Below, one piece after another: positions 1 through 8,110 of a stretch of DNA of 64,000 nt; the first letter of the stretch is position 1; every line of letters starts with the position of its first letter. The notes under the pieces were generated by a model, which saw only the letters and a program-made list of their open reading frames with translations, did not search any database and was not told where the DNA came from. This DNA is from CAYZXT01 sp964482515 (lineage in GTDB: Bacteria; Elusimicrobiota; Elusimicrobia; FEN-1173), in assembly GCA_964482515.1 (NCBI GenBank), contig CAYZXT010000003.1:62001-126000 (forward strand), read 5' to 3'. Position numbers and translations under genes: made by a program.

Positions 1-3000
1 TCTTCCGCGGTCAGCGTGACCGGAGTCAGCGGGCCAACGAGCGGCAGCGATGTACCGGGTTGCGAAACGATATCGGAAACGACGATCGGCGCCGCGGCGT
101 CCACCCGCAGGGTCAAACCCTGCAGCGGTTCAACGTTCCCCGCGACGTCGGTGGATTGAACTTCCACCAGGTGCTGGCCGGCGGGCAGAGTGAATGGCGC
201 GGAATAGTGGACGAAGGCTCCGCCGTTCAGGCGGTAGCGGATCAGGGCGACGCCAGATTCCGTGTCCTGGGCGCTCAGCGAGACCGTCGTCGCGCTGGAA
301 ATATAGAGCGAGCCGTTCAGCTCGAATTGCGGCGTCCCCACCTGGATGGACGTCACGGGCGGCGTGGAGTCCACAGTTATGGTCGCGGTTCGCTGCGCTT
401 CGGTATTGCCTAGCACGTCCGTCGACCAATAGGCGACCGTGTGCGCGCCGGCCGGTACGGTGAAGGGCGCGGCGTATGTCTGCTGAGGGCCGCCATCCAT
501 CGAATAGAAAATCGAAGCGATACCAGCGCCGGCATCCACCGCCGTCAATTGGACGCTGGACGCGCTCGCCATTGTCAAAGTCGTTACCGGCGGCGTCGTG
601 TCCAATAGGAAGACGGCGGATTTGGCCGCCTCCGCGTTTTGCACGCGGTCGAGGGCGTTGTAGCTCAGCGTGTGCGGTCCGTCCGCGCCGACGATGAACA
701 ACGGGTTCGAGACGGGCGACGGGGCATTGCCGTCCAGTCCAGCGAAGATGATCTGGACGCCGGACGCGACCTGTTGGCTGATGGGATCCACGGCGGTCAG
801 CGTCAACGGCGTCTGCGGCGTGATGAAAATCGAACCGCCGACGGAGACCTGCGGTTGACCGACGGCGAGGGTCGTTTGCGGGGCGGTCCCGTCCACGCTC
901 ACGGAATGCGAAAGGGTCGCGGACACGTTTCCGATCTTGTCGTCCGCGCGGAAAGCCAGCGTGTGGATTCCTTCGGTCAGCGACGTCGCGGCAGGCGCGG
1001 GGGCGAAGGCCCCGCCGTCGATGGAAAGTTCCGCTTGGTTCAGCCCCGAGCTGACTCCGTTGAAGAGCGGGTCCTGGGCGTTGATCGAGAAGACCGTGGC
1101 CGGGGACGCGAAGATCCCGCCGGGTTGGACGATGAACGGGCCCGTGCGGGCGAGGGTCACCGTGGGCGGCGTCAGGTCCACCGCGACGGAAATGATATGG
1201 GGTGTTTCAGACAGGCCGCCCAAATCCGTCGCGCGATAGGAAAAGGAGTGGAGTCCCTCGACGACGAAGAACGCGGACGGTTGCTGGTAGATCGTTTCCA
1301 CGGCGCCGTCGATGCCGACGAGTATTTGCGAGACGCCGGCCCCGGCCCCGTCGCCCACCGTCACGGCGTCGTCCACCGCGGAGAGCGTGAAGAGCGTGGC
1401 GTCCGTGACGTAGACGGGATCGCCGCTGATGTTCGGCGAGCCGATGGAAAGGGTCGTCCGCGGCGGCAGCTGGTCTTTCACGATCGTGAAGAGGCCGCTG
1501 TTCGCCTGGGCGCTGTTCCCCACCCAATCGCGGGCGGTCACGTTCAGACTCCAGTTGCCCGCGGCGAGCTGGCTCAAGTCGACGTTCTGTCCGTTGGTCA
1601 CCGGCACCGAAGCTCCGCTCGCCGGATGCGTCAGGACCGCCTGCACGTTCGGCTGCGGATCCAGGTTGTCCGCCGCCGTGAATTGGATGATCAGCGGGTC
1701 AAGTCCGGCGCGGAAGGTCTGGCCCGCCGTCGGGGAGATCAAAGTGATGGCCGGCGCCGCCACGTCCACCGTGATCTGCATTGTGGTGGACGGCGACAGG
1801 TTCTGCAAGTGGTCGAGGGCGAAGAATTCGAGCGTGTGCACGCCCGGCACGAAGGAGAGCGGCGACGCGTAATCCGTCGGGGCCCCGTTGTCCAGTTTGT
1901 ACTGGATTTTGTCCAGGCCCGACGCCACACCGCCCGCGGAGGGGTCCTGGGCCGAGAGCGAAAGCCGGAGGGCGAGCGTGCCGGCGTAGGAGATGGAACT
2001 GACGGTGACGGCGTTCGTCACGAGGGACGTAGGTACAGGCGCCGTCTCGTCCAGGGCCAGCGAGATCTGATGGAGGGGTTCCTGGTTCGCCACATTATCC
2101 TGCGCGTAGAAACGGAGGGTCTGCAGGCCGTCGCTTCCGGCCAAATGGATCGGCGACGCGTAGGGCGAGAAAAAGCCGCTGGCGAGCCGGTGGAAAATAG
2201 CTTCCAGGCCGGAGGCGACGCCGTTCGAAACGGGGTCCTCCGCGGAGAGCGTCAACGGGGTTTGGCGTTTGACGAACGTTTGACCGCCGCCGGAAACGTA
2301 ATTCGGCTGGCCGACGGTCAGCGTGGTGTTGGGGGGCGTCGTGTCCACGCGCATGACCGATTGTTTCAACGGTTCAAGGTTGTCGGCGTTGTCGCGGCTT
2401 TGGTAGGCGAGCGTTTGAATCCCTTCGTCCAATTGCAGCGTGGATTCATAGTTCTGGAGAGGACCGCCGTTGATCCCGTATTGGGTCGATTGAACGCCGG
2501 ACCCTCCGATGTCATCTTCCGCCATGAAACCGACGAAAGTCGCATTGCTGATGAAAAGGTCGTCTCCGCTGGGGAACTGCGGGCCGAAAAGCAAAATCGT
2601 GGTGACCGGCGGCAGGGTGTCGACGAACAATCCCCACATCGCCACGTTCGATATCCCGGACAGGTTCCCCAGCCCGTCCAGGGACTTCATCGCGAAATGA
2701 TAATTGGTGTTGTTGGAAAGCCCGTTGACGACCAGGCTCTGTTGGATCCCAGGCGTCCCGGGGACCGGCGCGTTCGGCGCAACGGCGGCCGAGGCAAAAT
2801 TTGTGTCGGTGATCGGGAAGTTGGCGTAGCGGATATCGTATGAGGCGGCGCGGCCCTGGGGCCCGTCATCCAAGGGCGCGGTCCACGACAGGGTCGTTTG
2901 CCCCGGCGTCGTCGAATTCGCCGCCAGATCGTTCACGGTCGCGGGCGGTATCCGGTCCACCACGAAACTGTGGGCCGAGTTCACCGCGTGACCGGCCAAA

Positions 3001-3638
3001 TCGGTCATCGCCACGGAAACCGGAACGGTTCCCTGGGGCGTCTGGGCCGTCACCGCATAGGAATAAGTGTAGACCAGTCCGTTCTGTGAGACGAAGGCCG
3101 CGGCGGTTCCCGCTACCGTGACCGTGGGATTGGATTGCAGGGCTTCCGAAGCGGTGATTTGCAGTTGGACGGTTCCGATGGAGGAGGGATTCGGGGAAGC
3201 GGAAAAGTTTGCGACGGTTGGAGGCGTGCGATCGAGTATGACCGGGACCAACGTCGTGCTTGAAATTAAACCTTCATCATAGACTGTGAGACGCAGGTGG
3301 ATCAGACCGTCATCGAATCCGCCCGTGTTCCATGTTCCCAGCACGCCTCCGTTTACCGGGTTGAAGCCGATCCCGAATTGGACGAACACGGAAATTCCCC
3401 CGCCGATCTCCGCTTCGAGGATATAACTGTCAAAGGCATTGCCGCCGTTGACGTTTGCTGTCCCGCTTATGGTAACGATGCCGTCCACCGATGAATTGGC
3501 TGAGGGAAATGAGATTTGGGAAATCGGTTGGGCTTTGGCGAGCGAAACGGTGGAAAGGATGAAAAATAAAAGGGCCGCCAACTTTCCGCGAAGTGGTTTA
3601 TGGAAACAATCCCGGTGGGTCTGTCTTGGCGATGTCAT
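1..3638 (-). CDS. Giant secreted protein with OmpL47-like repeats (3' part off the window)
   Basis: The reading frame is open from an ATG at 3638 to the window edge, over 1,200 codons, so the C-terminus is missing. The start is followed by a basic stretch and a hydrophobic segment (LAALLFFILSTVSLAKA), a Sec signal peptide. Residues about 40-220 are Ig-like strands, followed by an FN3-like domain beginning PPATVNDLAA. From about 2600 down to 1 the protein consists of roughly 300-bp repeats of the form VDTTPPxTxLTVG...SGVxxIxYxxDGG...YxxPFxLxAGxHTLxYxSxDxxGNxE, the signature of OmpL47-type surface repeats. I count at least eight, with diverged sequence. It is probably exported and displayed at the cell surface, perhaps an adhesin; that role is inference. 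Its 5' leader carries a c-di-GMP riboswitch. No good Shine-Dalgarno sequence precedes the ATG, but the only upstream in-register alternative runs into a stop. Confidence 0.88.
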   Translation of the reverse strand, partial: MTSPRQTHRDCFHKPLRGKLAALLFFILSTVSLAKAQPISQISFPSANSSVDGIVTISGTANVNGGNAFDSYILEAEIGGGISVFVQFGIGFNPVNGGVLGTWNTGGFDDGLIHLRLTVYDEGLISSTTLVPVILDRTPPTVANFSASPNPSSIGTVQLQITASEALQSNPTVTVAGTAAAFVSQNGLVYTYSYAVTAQTPQGTVPVSVAMTDLAGHAVNSAHSFVVDRIPPATVNDLAANSTTPGQTTLSWTAPLDDGPQGRAASYDIRYANFPITDTNFASAAVAPNAPVPGTPGIQQSLVVNGLSNNTNYHFAMKSLDGLGNLSGISNVAMWGLFVDTLPPVTTILLFGPQFPSGDDLFISNATFVGFMAEDDIGGSGVQSTQYGINGGPLQNYESTLQLDEGIQTLAYQSRDNADNLEPLKQSVMRVDTTPPNTTLTVGQPNYVSGGGQTFVKRQTPLTLSAEDPVSNGVASGLEAIFHRLASGFFSPYASPIHLAGSDGLQTLRFYAQDNVANQEPLHQISLALDETAPVPTSLVTNAVTVSSISYAGTLALRLSLSAQDPSAGGVASGLDKIQYKLDNGAPTDYASPLSFVPGVHTLEFFALDHLQNLSPSTTMQITVDVAAPAITLISPTAGQTFRAGLDPLIIQFTAADNLDPQPNVQAVLTHPASGASVPVTNGQNVDLSQLAAGNWSLNVTARDWVGNSAQANSGLFTIVKDQLPPRTTLSIGSPNISGDPVYVTDATLFTLSAVDDAVTVGDGAGAGVSQILVGIDGAVETIYQQPSAFFVVEGLHSFSYRATDLGGLSETPHIISVAVDLTPPTVTLARTGPFIVQPGGIFASPATVFSINAQDPLFNGVSSGLNQAELSIDGGAFAPAPAATSLTEGIHTLAFRADDKIGNVSATLSHSVSVDGTAPQTTLAVGQPQVSVGGSIFITPQTPLTLTAVDPISQQVASGVQIIFAGLDGNAPSPVSNPLFIVGADGPHTLSYNALDRVQNAEAAKSAVFLLDTTPPVTTLTMASASSVQLTAVDAGAGIASIFYSMDGGPQQTYAAPFTVPAGAHTVAYWSTDVLGNTEAQRTATITVDSTPPVTSIQVGTPQFELNGSLYISSATTVSLSAQDTESGVALIRYRLNGGAFVHYSAPFTLPAGQHLVEVQSTDVAGNVEPLQGLTLRVDAAAPIVVSDIVSQPGTSLPLVGPLTPVTLTAE

Positions 3639-3765
3639 GAACACGGATTCATATGTATTTGTCCGACCAAAAGGATGACTTTTTTGGAGGAAATTCTCAT
3701 TAATAACATGTAACAAGTTCGTAAACAAATAGCCAGCGGGGCGGCGGAGGTCTGATGGACGGGAA

Positions 3766-3794
3766 TTGACGGCGGAATTACGGGCGGATATAAG
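3766..3794 (+). promoter_or_regulatory. Possible plus-strand promoter antisense to the riboswitch leader
   Basis: TTGACG at 3766-3771 and TATAAG at 3789-3794 are separated by 17 bp. Transcription from here would run through the complement of the riboswitch and on toward the gene at 4361. It rests on sequence match only. Confidence 0.35.
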
Positions 3795-3909
3795 GGGGCC
3801 CATGGATGAAATCGTCGTTAGGCAGGGATGGTGGTCCTGACATCGACTGGGCATCTTTATCTCCAGGGTATTGCCTGTTTATGATTCACTGAACGGATGA
3901 GCCTCAATC

Positions 3910-4000
3910 GATGTCGTTCGGTAACCCAGCCGCCATGGGCAATCGCCGTTAGGCCTGTGGCTTTGCGTCCCATCCTTTCGGCCCGTTTGCGCGGGGTCCC
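3910..4000 (-). promoter_or_regulatory. Cyclic di-GMP-I (GEMM) riboswitch
   Basis: Read on the minus strand, the segment has the hallmark blocks of the GEMM-I aptamer in order: GCAAAC, a stem capped by a GAAA tetraloop (CC-GAAA-GG), the ligand-pocket strand GGGACGCAAAGCC, a second stem with GGCCTAA and CATGGC forming the GAAA-tetraloop receptor, and the closing GGGTTACCG. Spacing from GCAAAC to CAAAGCC matches that of the well-studied Vibrio aptamer. Some base pairs in the tetraloop stem are mismatched. It lies about 270 nt upstream of the ATG at 3638, in the leader of the OmpL47-repeat gene. No clear expression platform was identified, so whether c-di-GMP turns the gene on or off cannot be said. 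Confidence 0.9.
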
Positions 4001-4063
4001 TTTCGGAACATGGTTTGCCCCCCATTGGGATCAGGGGTCGCTCTTCGGATTTGTCGTATACGT

Positions 4064-4092
4064 TATATATCCCCGAAATGGGGCATTGTCAA
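4064..4092 (-). promoter_or_regulatory. Promoter of the riboswitch transcript
   Basis: On the minus strand TTGACA (4092-4087) and TATATA (4069-4064) are separated by exactly 17 bp. Predicted transcription starts near 4057, about 55 nt before the aptamer. The spacer contains a small dyad, CCCC-N5-GGGG, that could be an operator or chance. Confidence 0.75.
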
Positions 4093-4325
4093 GGTATTTA
4101 ATGGGCGGTTTGTCGACGGAAAACCACCTGCCAGGACCCGGCAAACGGCGCGAGTTTTCCAGGGTAAATTCATGGGGGTTCCCGGCATGTTTTTATGTGA
4201 CTTTACTCACGAAGCGGTTTCGTCGGACAACGAAGTTTCCCGTATTTCGGATGGCAAACACGGTTTAATTGAAACGCTTTGTGTCTTCGCCACGAATCCG
4301 TGATAAACCAATGTTAAGAATTCGC

Positions 4326-4353
4326 TTGCAAGAGCGGGTTTTCCTGGTAAACT
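4326..4353 (+). promoter_or_regulatory. Promoter predicted to give a leaderless mRNA
   Basis: TTGCAA (4326-4331), a 16-bp spacer and TAAACT (4348-4353) are followed only 7 nt later by the ATG at 4361. The expected transcription start coincides with the start codon, and there is no Shine-Dalgarno sequence. Confidence 0.55.
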
Positions 4354-4360
4354 GTCTTGC

Positions 4361-6010
4361 ATGAAGAAAACCCTCATTTCCATCGTGATTTTGTGGGGTA
4401 TGAACGTTTTTTCCCCGCTTCCCGTTTCCGCCCTTCCGGATCTGTCGATTTCATCGTTTCAAATTCAGCTTTCCACCGCGAATTCCCAATCAGTTACGTT
4501 CACTTCCGTCATTAAAAACAACGGATCGAGCTATTTCGATCAAGTGACGAGTCTTCCAGTAGTCGAATATTCGACTCCGACTGGTACACCGACTACACGA
4601 AATATTTCCAGGAATAACTGGAGGGCGGAATCAATTTATGCAGCAGAGAGTTTCTATTTAAGTCGGATCGATCTAAGAATATTCGATAAAGGAATTGATG
4701 ATACTATCCGCCTAGTGATTCGAAGAGATAATGCCAATCAACCTTCAAGCAGCCCGACCGACTTCCTTTCCACAATTGAGCTGAATAGTGTATTGGTCGA
4801 TACAATGTCCCCGGTATATCAAAGTTTCAACCTTTCACAACCAGTATTATTATCGGCGGGAACTACTTATTGGTACTCCGTTGAAAATGATTCGATTACA
4901 CTGGATGGGTACGGGATTTGGGTGGATACGCAAGCGGCTTCTAATTATGTCTTGGTAAGTCCAGATTTCCCAAATCATACAAGTTGGAGTTCGGAAGCTC
5001 CATTGGTTCCATCAGTGCGATTTTATGAAAAGATATATCGCCCCGCCGATACCGTCGTTTGTTTTTATCAGGGCGATCCGGACAACGGCGGCACCCTGAT
5101 CGGTTCCTCGACCATCACGCTGCCGATCGCCGGGAACGCTTCCGCCACGGTTTCCGTCAATTCCACCTTCGCCGACGCGGAGGTTCTGAATTTCTACGCG
5201 GTGGTGGACGGGCCGGGGCTGGTCAGCGAGAGCGACGAGTCGAACAATAGGGTCCACAGCTCCATCCTGAAAAGCGCCATCCGGAACGTGTTCACGGCTT
5301 CCGACGCCAAGACCCAGGTGGTCTTCGGGCCGGGCTCCGTGCCCTACGGTTTTTATTCCGTCTCCATCGACGTCGCTCCCGCGGCCACGAGCGCCGTTCA
5401 GTCGGCCAACGGCAAATCCGTCGCGGGCGCGGACCGGTTCAACGCGCCGCTCCTTTCCACTCTGCGGAAGGTTTCCCTCTTTCAAAGTTCCGATCTGTCG
5501 ACGCCGGTCGATTCCCCCCAGTTCAGCGGGCCCGTCACGCTCACGATTCCCTTCGATGACGACGGCCGGGGGTTCGTGGCGAGCACCAACCCGCCGGTCC
5601 CGGTCAACACGCTTTCCCTCTATTGGCTCAACGAACGGGACGGGCTTTGGGTGCGCCTGCCAGACTCGACCGTTGATTCAACCGCAAAAACGGTCACGGC
5701 CACGGTCCCCCACTTTTCCTATTTCATCCTGATGGGCATGAACGCGGCGGACCTCTCCCGCGCATACGCCTATCCCGTGCCATTCGTCCCGGCCAAAGGC
5801 CACACGCGGATCAAGTTCACCGGGCTTTCGCCCCAATGCGTGATCAAGATCTATACGGTGGCCGGCGAGCTGGTGAAGACCATCGAGGAGTCCGACGGCG
5901 ACGGCTTCAACGATTCCTGGGACGGCGGCGGCGTCGCCAGCGGGACCTACCTATACATCGTGAGCAACGGGGCGCAGAAAAAGACCGGCCAGTTGGTGAT
6001 CGTGAAATGA
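4361..6010 (+). CDS. Secreted CARDB-like protein with inserted domain and FlgD-like C-terminus
   Basis: The 549-residue product starts with a signal peptide (MKKTLISIVILWG...SALP). Residues about 25-60 (PDLSISSF) and about 225-300 (VVCFYQGDPDNGG, ESDESNN) are the two halves of a CARDB adhesion-type beta-sandwich. Between them, at about residues 61-225, sits a different beta-rich domain resembling the choice-of-anchor R type (LSRIDLRIF, LSAGTTYWYSV). The DNA of the insert (about 4540-5040) is visibly AT-richer than both flanks. The C-terminal 80 residues (YAYPVPFVPAKG, SGTYLYIV) are an FlgD-like Ig domain, often seen at the end of exported proteins. It overlaps the next gene by ATGA, indicating an operon with the PorV protein, which in other phyla helps deliver secreted substrates. 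The role in surface attachment is inferred. Confidence 0.85.
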   Translation: MKKTLISIVILWGMNVFSPLPVSALPDLSISSFQIQLSTANSQSVTFTSVIKNNGSSYFDQVTSLPVVEYSTPTGTPTTRNISRNNWRAESIYAAESFYLSRIDLRIFDKGIDDTIRLVIRRDNANQPSSSPTDFLSTIELNSVLVDTMSPVYQSFNLSQPVLLSAGTTYWYSVENDSITLDGYGIWVDTQAASNYVLVSPDFPNHTSWSSEAPLVPSVRFYEKIYRPADTVVCFYQGDPDNGGTLIGSSTITLPIAGNASATVSVNSTFADAEVLNFYAVVDGPGLVSESDESNNRVHSSILKSAIRNVFTASDAKTQVVFGPGSVPYGFYSVSIDVAPAATSAVQSANGKSVAGADRFNAPLLSTLRKVSLFQSSDLSTPVDSPQFSGPVTLTIPFDDDGRGFVASTNPPVPVNTLSLYWLNERDGLWVRLPDSTVDSTAKTVTATVPHFSYFILMGMNAADLSRAYAYPVPFVPAKGHTRIKFTGLSPQCVIKIYTVAGELVKTIEESDGDGFNDSWDGGGVASGTYLYIVSNGAQKKTGQLVIVK

Positions 6011-8094
6011 AGATCGCCCGCGCCGGAATGATTTTTGCATGCGCCGCTTTGCTCGCGCTCCCCCTTCGCGCGGAAGGCGAGAAGGCCCTTCAATTTTTGA
6101 ACGTCGGCGTGGGTCCTCGCGCCCTCGGCATGGGCGGGGCCGCGGCGGCGTTGCAGGACGGCGCGGCTTCCGTCTATTGGAACCCCGCGGGCTCCGTCAA
6201 AACTCAGCGCCAGGATTTCTTTTTCTCCCACGTGCGCTGGCTGGACCAGTTCCGCTATGAGAACATTTCCTACATGCGGCCCATCAACCGTCGCTGGAAC
6301 GCGGGCGCCGGCGTCAATTATTTTTCCAAAACGAACGTTCAAGGGTTTGACGACGGCGGCGTGACCACCGGCGAGTTCGGCGTTTCCGATCTGGCGGTGG
6401 TCGGAACGCTGGCGGGCGACGCGGGTTCCTGGTTCGGATGGGGCCTTGACCGTTTCTTCGTCGGCACGAACGTCAAGTTCCTGCGGGAGGATTTGCACGT
6501 GGATTCGGCTTCGACCTTCGCGCTGGACGCGGGCGTCCTGGCCGTTCCCTACGACAAGCCGGACCGGCTGGCGCTGGACCGCGTGCGTCTGGGGCTTTCC
6601 GTCTCCAACATCGGCCCGCCCCTGAAATTCAACAGCGAATCGAATTCGCTTCCCTCAGTCCTCCGCGCCGGCGTGTCCACCCGCTGGTGGGCCAAGGCCC
6701 TTCTGGTGAACGCGGACTACGAAGCGCCCCAGGGCGCGGCCGGCTCGGTCCGCTTCGGCGCCGAATACAAGGTCGCGCATATCCTGGCGCTCCGTTCGGG
6801 TTACCGTTGGGCGCTCAAGGACAATCAGCGGACCCTGCAGACCGGCGTGCACGCGGGCTTCGGCCTTCAGATCGGCAACATGTGGGTCGACTACGCCTAC
6901 GTTCCCTTCCACACGCTGGACAACACCCATTTCGTCGGGTTCCACATGGGCTTCGGCCCGCAGCTGAAACTGGAAAGGGTGGAGGAGAAGGTGGACGCCC
7001 ATTACCTCGCCGCCCAGCGGGCGTATTTGGGAAAGGATTACGCGCGGGCCCAGCGGGAGTTGAACCAGGTGATGGCGGTGGATCCCAGCCACGAGGGAGC
7101 GCGCCGCCTGTTCGAACTGAACCGCCAGCAACTGTCGACGCTGCAGGTGGAGCGGCAGGTCGCCCAGGGCAAGCGGATGATTTTGTCCGGCGACTACGGG
7201 CAGGCGAAGGCGCACCTGGAGGCGATCCTGGCCGCCTCTCCCGACCATCCCGAGGCCAAGAAACTTTTGGAACAGACGCAAGGTTTGATCAACGAGCAGA
7301 AGGTCGAGCGCAAGGAAGCCCTCGCCAAGCAGGGCGAGGAGTTCTACAAGTTGGGACAATACCAATCCGCCGTCGACCTTTGGGAGAAGGTTCTGATCCT
7401 GGACCCCAACGATGAAGCGATGAAGAATTCGCTGGCGCAGGCGAAACAGAAATGGGAAGAGCAGCAGAAGGAACTGGCCGCGGCTGAAGAACGGGCGCGT
7501 TTGGAAAAGGGCTGGGCGGCCTTGAACGCCAAGAACGCGGACAAGGCCAAGCAGGTGGCCGAGGAAGTGCTGAAAGACAATCCGGCCAGCGACGGCGCGA
7601 AGCTGCTGCTGTCCCAGGCCAACGGTCGGCTGGCCGACGATCTCCTGATCAAGGGACGCTCCTACGTGAAGACGAACGATTTCGCCAAGGCCTACAGCGT
7701 GCTCAAGACCGCCGCCGAGCTGGACCCGGACAACAAGATCGTCCAGGACCTGCTGGATTCGTCCCGTCGCGAGGTCGTGAAGTCCGGCCGCGAAGAAGCC
7801 ATGAACCTTTACGCGCAGCAGAAATACAAGGAAGCCTTGGACAAGCTGAACTACCTCCTGGAAGTGGACCCCAAGGCGGAGGATTTGGTAGGCGCGCGGC
7901 AGGAATCCATCCGGAAGCTGGGCGAGACCATCCGCGTGGAAGCGGAGATCTACAACAAGCAGGGCTTAAAGGCCTACGATTCGGGCAACTACCGCGAGGC
8001 CGTGAAATACTGGAAGAAGGTTTTGGAGTTAGTCCCGGACCACGTGAACGCGAAGCGCAACCTGGAGCGCGTGCGACAACAATTGAACCAATGA
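6007..8094 (+). CDS. PorV/PorQ-family outer-membrane protein fused to TPR repeats
   Basis: The start is the ATG at 6007, which overlaps the upstream stop (ATGA) and opens a signal peptide (MKIARAGMIFACAALLALPLRA). In-frame codons further upstream lie inside the previous gene and are not used. The product is 695 residues. Residues about 25-310 match the PorV/PorQ (UPF0164) beta-barrel family, with the typical GPRALGMGGAAAAL and YWNPAG motifs. Residues about 325-695 are tandem TPR helices (YFLGKDYARAQREL-like units, ILDPNDEAMKNSL, DPSHEGARRLF), probably periplasmic. The pairing suggests a barrel with a protein-interaction scaffold, perhaps for export of the neighbouring FlgD-tailed protein (inference). 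A histidine kinase follows after 16 bp. Confidence 0.88.
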   Translation: MKIARAGMIFACAALLALPLRAEGEKALQFLNVGVGPRALGMGGAAAALQDGAASVYWNPAGSVKTQRQDFFFSHVRWLDQFRYENISYMRPINRRWNAGAGVNYFSKTNVQGFDDGGVTTGEFGVSDLAVVGTLAGDAGSWFGWGLDRFFVGTNVKFLREDLHVDSASTFALDAGVLAVPYDKPDRLALDRVRLGLSVSNIGPPLKFNSESNSLPSVLRAGVSTRWWAKALLVNADYEAPQGAAGSVRFGAEYKVAHILALRSGYRWALKDNQRTLQTGVHAGFGLQIGNMWVDYAYVPFHTLDNTHFVGFHMGFGPQLKLERVEEKVDAHYLAAQRAYLGKDYARAQRELNQVMAVDPSHEGARRLFELNRQQLSTLQVERQVAQGKRMILSGDYGQAKAHLEAILAASPDHPEAKKLLEQTQGLINEQKVERKEALAKQGEEFYKLGQYQSAVDLWEKVLILDPNDEAMKNSLAQAKQKWEEQQKELAAAEERARLEKGWAALNAKNADKAKQVAEEVLKDNPASDGAKLLLSQANGRLADDLLIKGRSYVKTNDFAKAYSVLKTAAELDPDNKIVQDLLDSSRREVVKSGREEAMNLYAQQKYKEALDKLNYLLEVDPKAEDLVGARQESIRKLGETIRVEAEIYNKQGLKAYDSGNYREAVKYWKKVLELVPDHVNAKRNLERVRQQLNQ

Positions 8095-8110
8095 AGGAGC
8101 CGCCCACATC

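Larger units (their letters stand above)
3639..4360. other. 722-bp divergent intergenic region, no convincing gene
   Basis: It separates the minus-strand OmpL47-repeat gene from the plus-strand operon at 4361. It holds a c-di-GMP riboswitch and its promoter on the minus strand, a leaderless-type promoter for 4361 and a second possible plus-strand promoter. Two overlapping small plus-strand frames (3897-4268 and 4010-4303) have no ribosome-binding site, no recognisable domain and run antisense to the riboswitch, so I do not call them genes. Confidence 0.7.

Noticed and set aside
639..2843. Long plus-strand open frame of 734 codons, and similar ones nearby
   Set aside because: It is in exact antisense register with the OmpL47-repeat gene; the translation is Arg/Gly-rich with no domain, a typical GC-rich shadow.
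3897..4303. Two overlapping small plus-strand frames in the divergent intergenic region
   Set aside because: No ribosome-binding site, no recognisable features, and they lie antisense to a riboswitch and its promoter.
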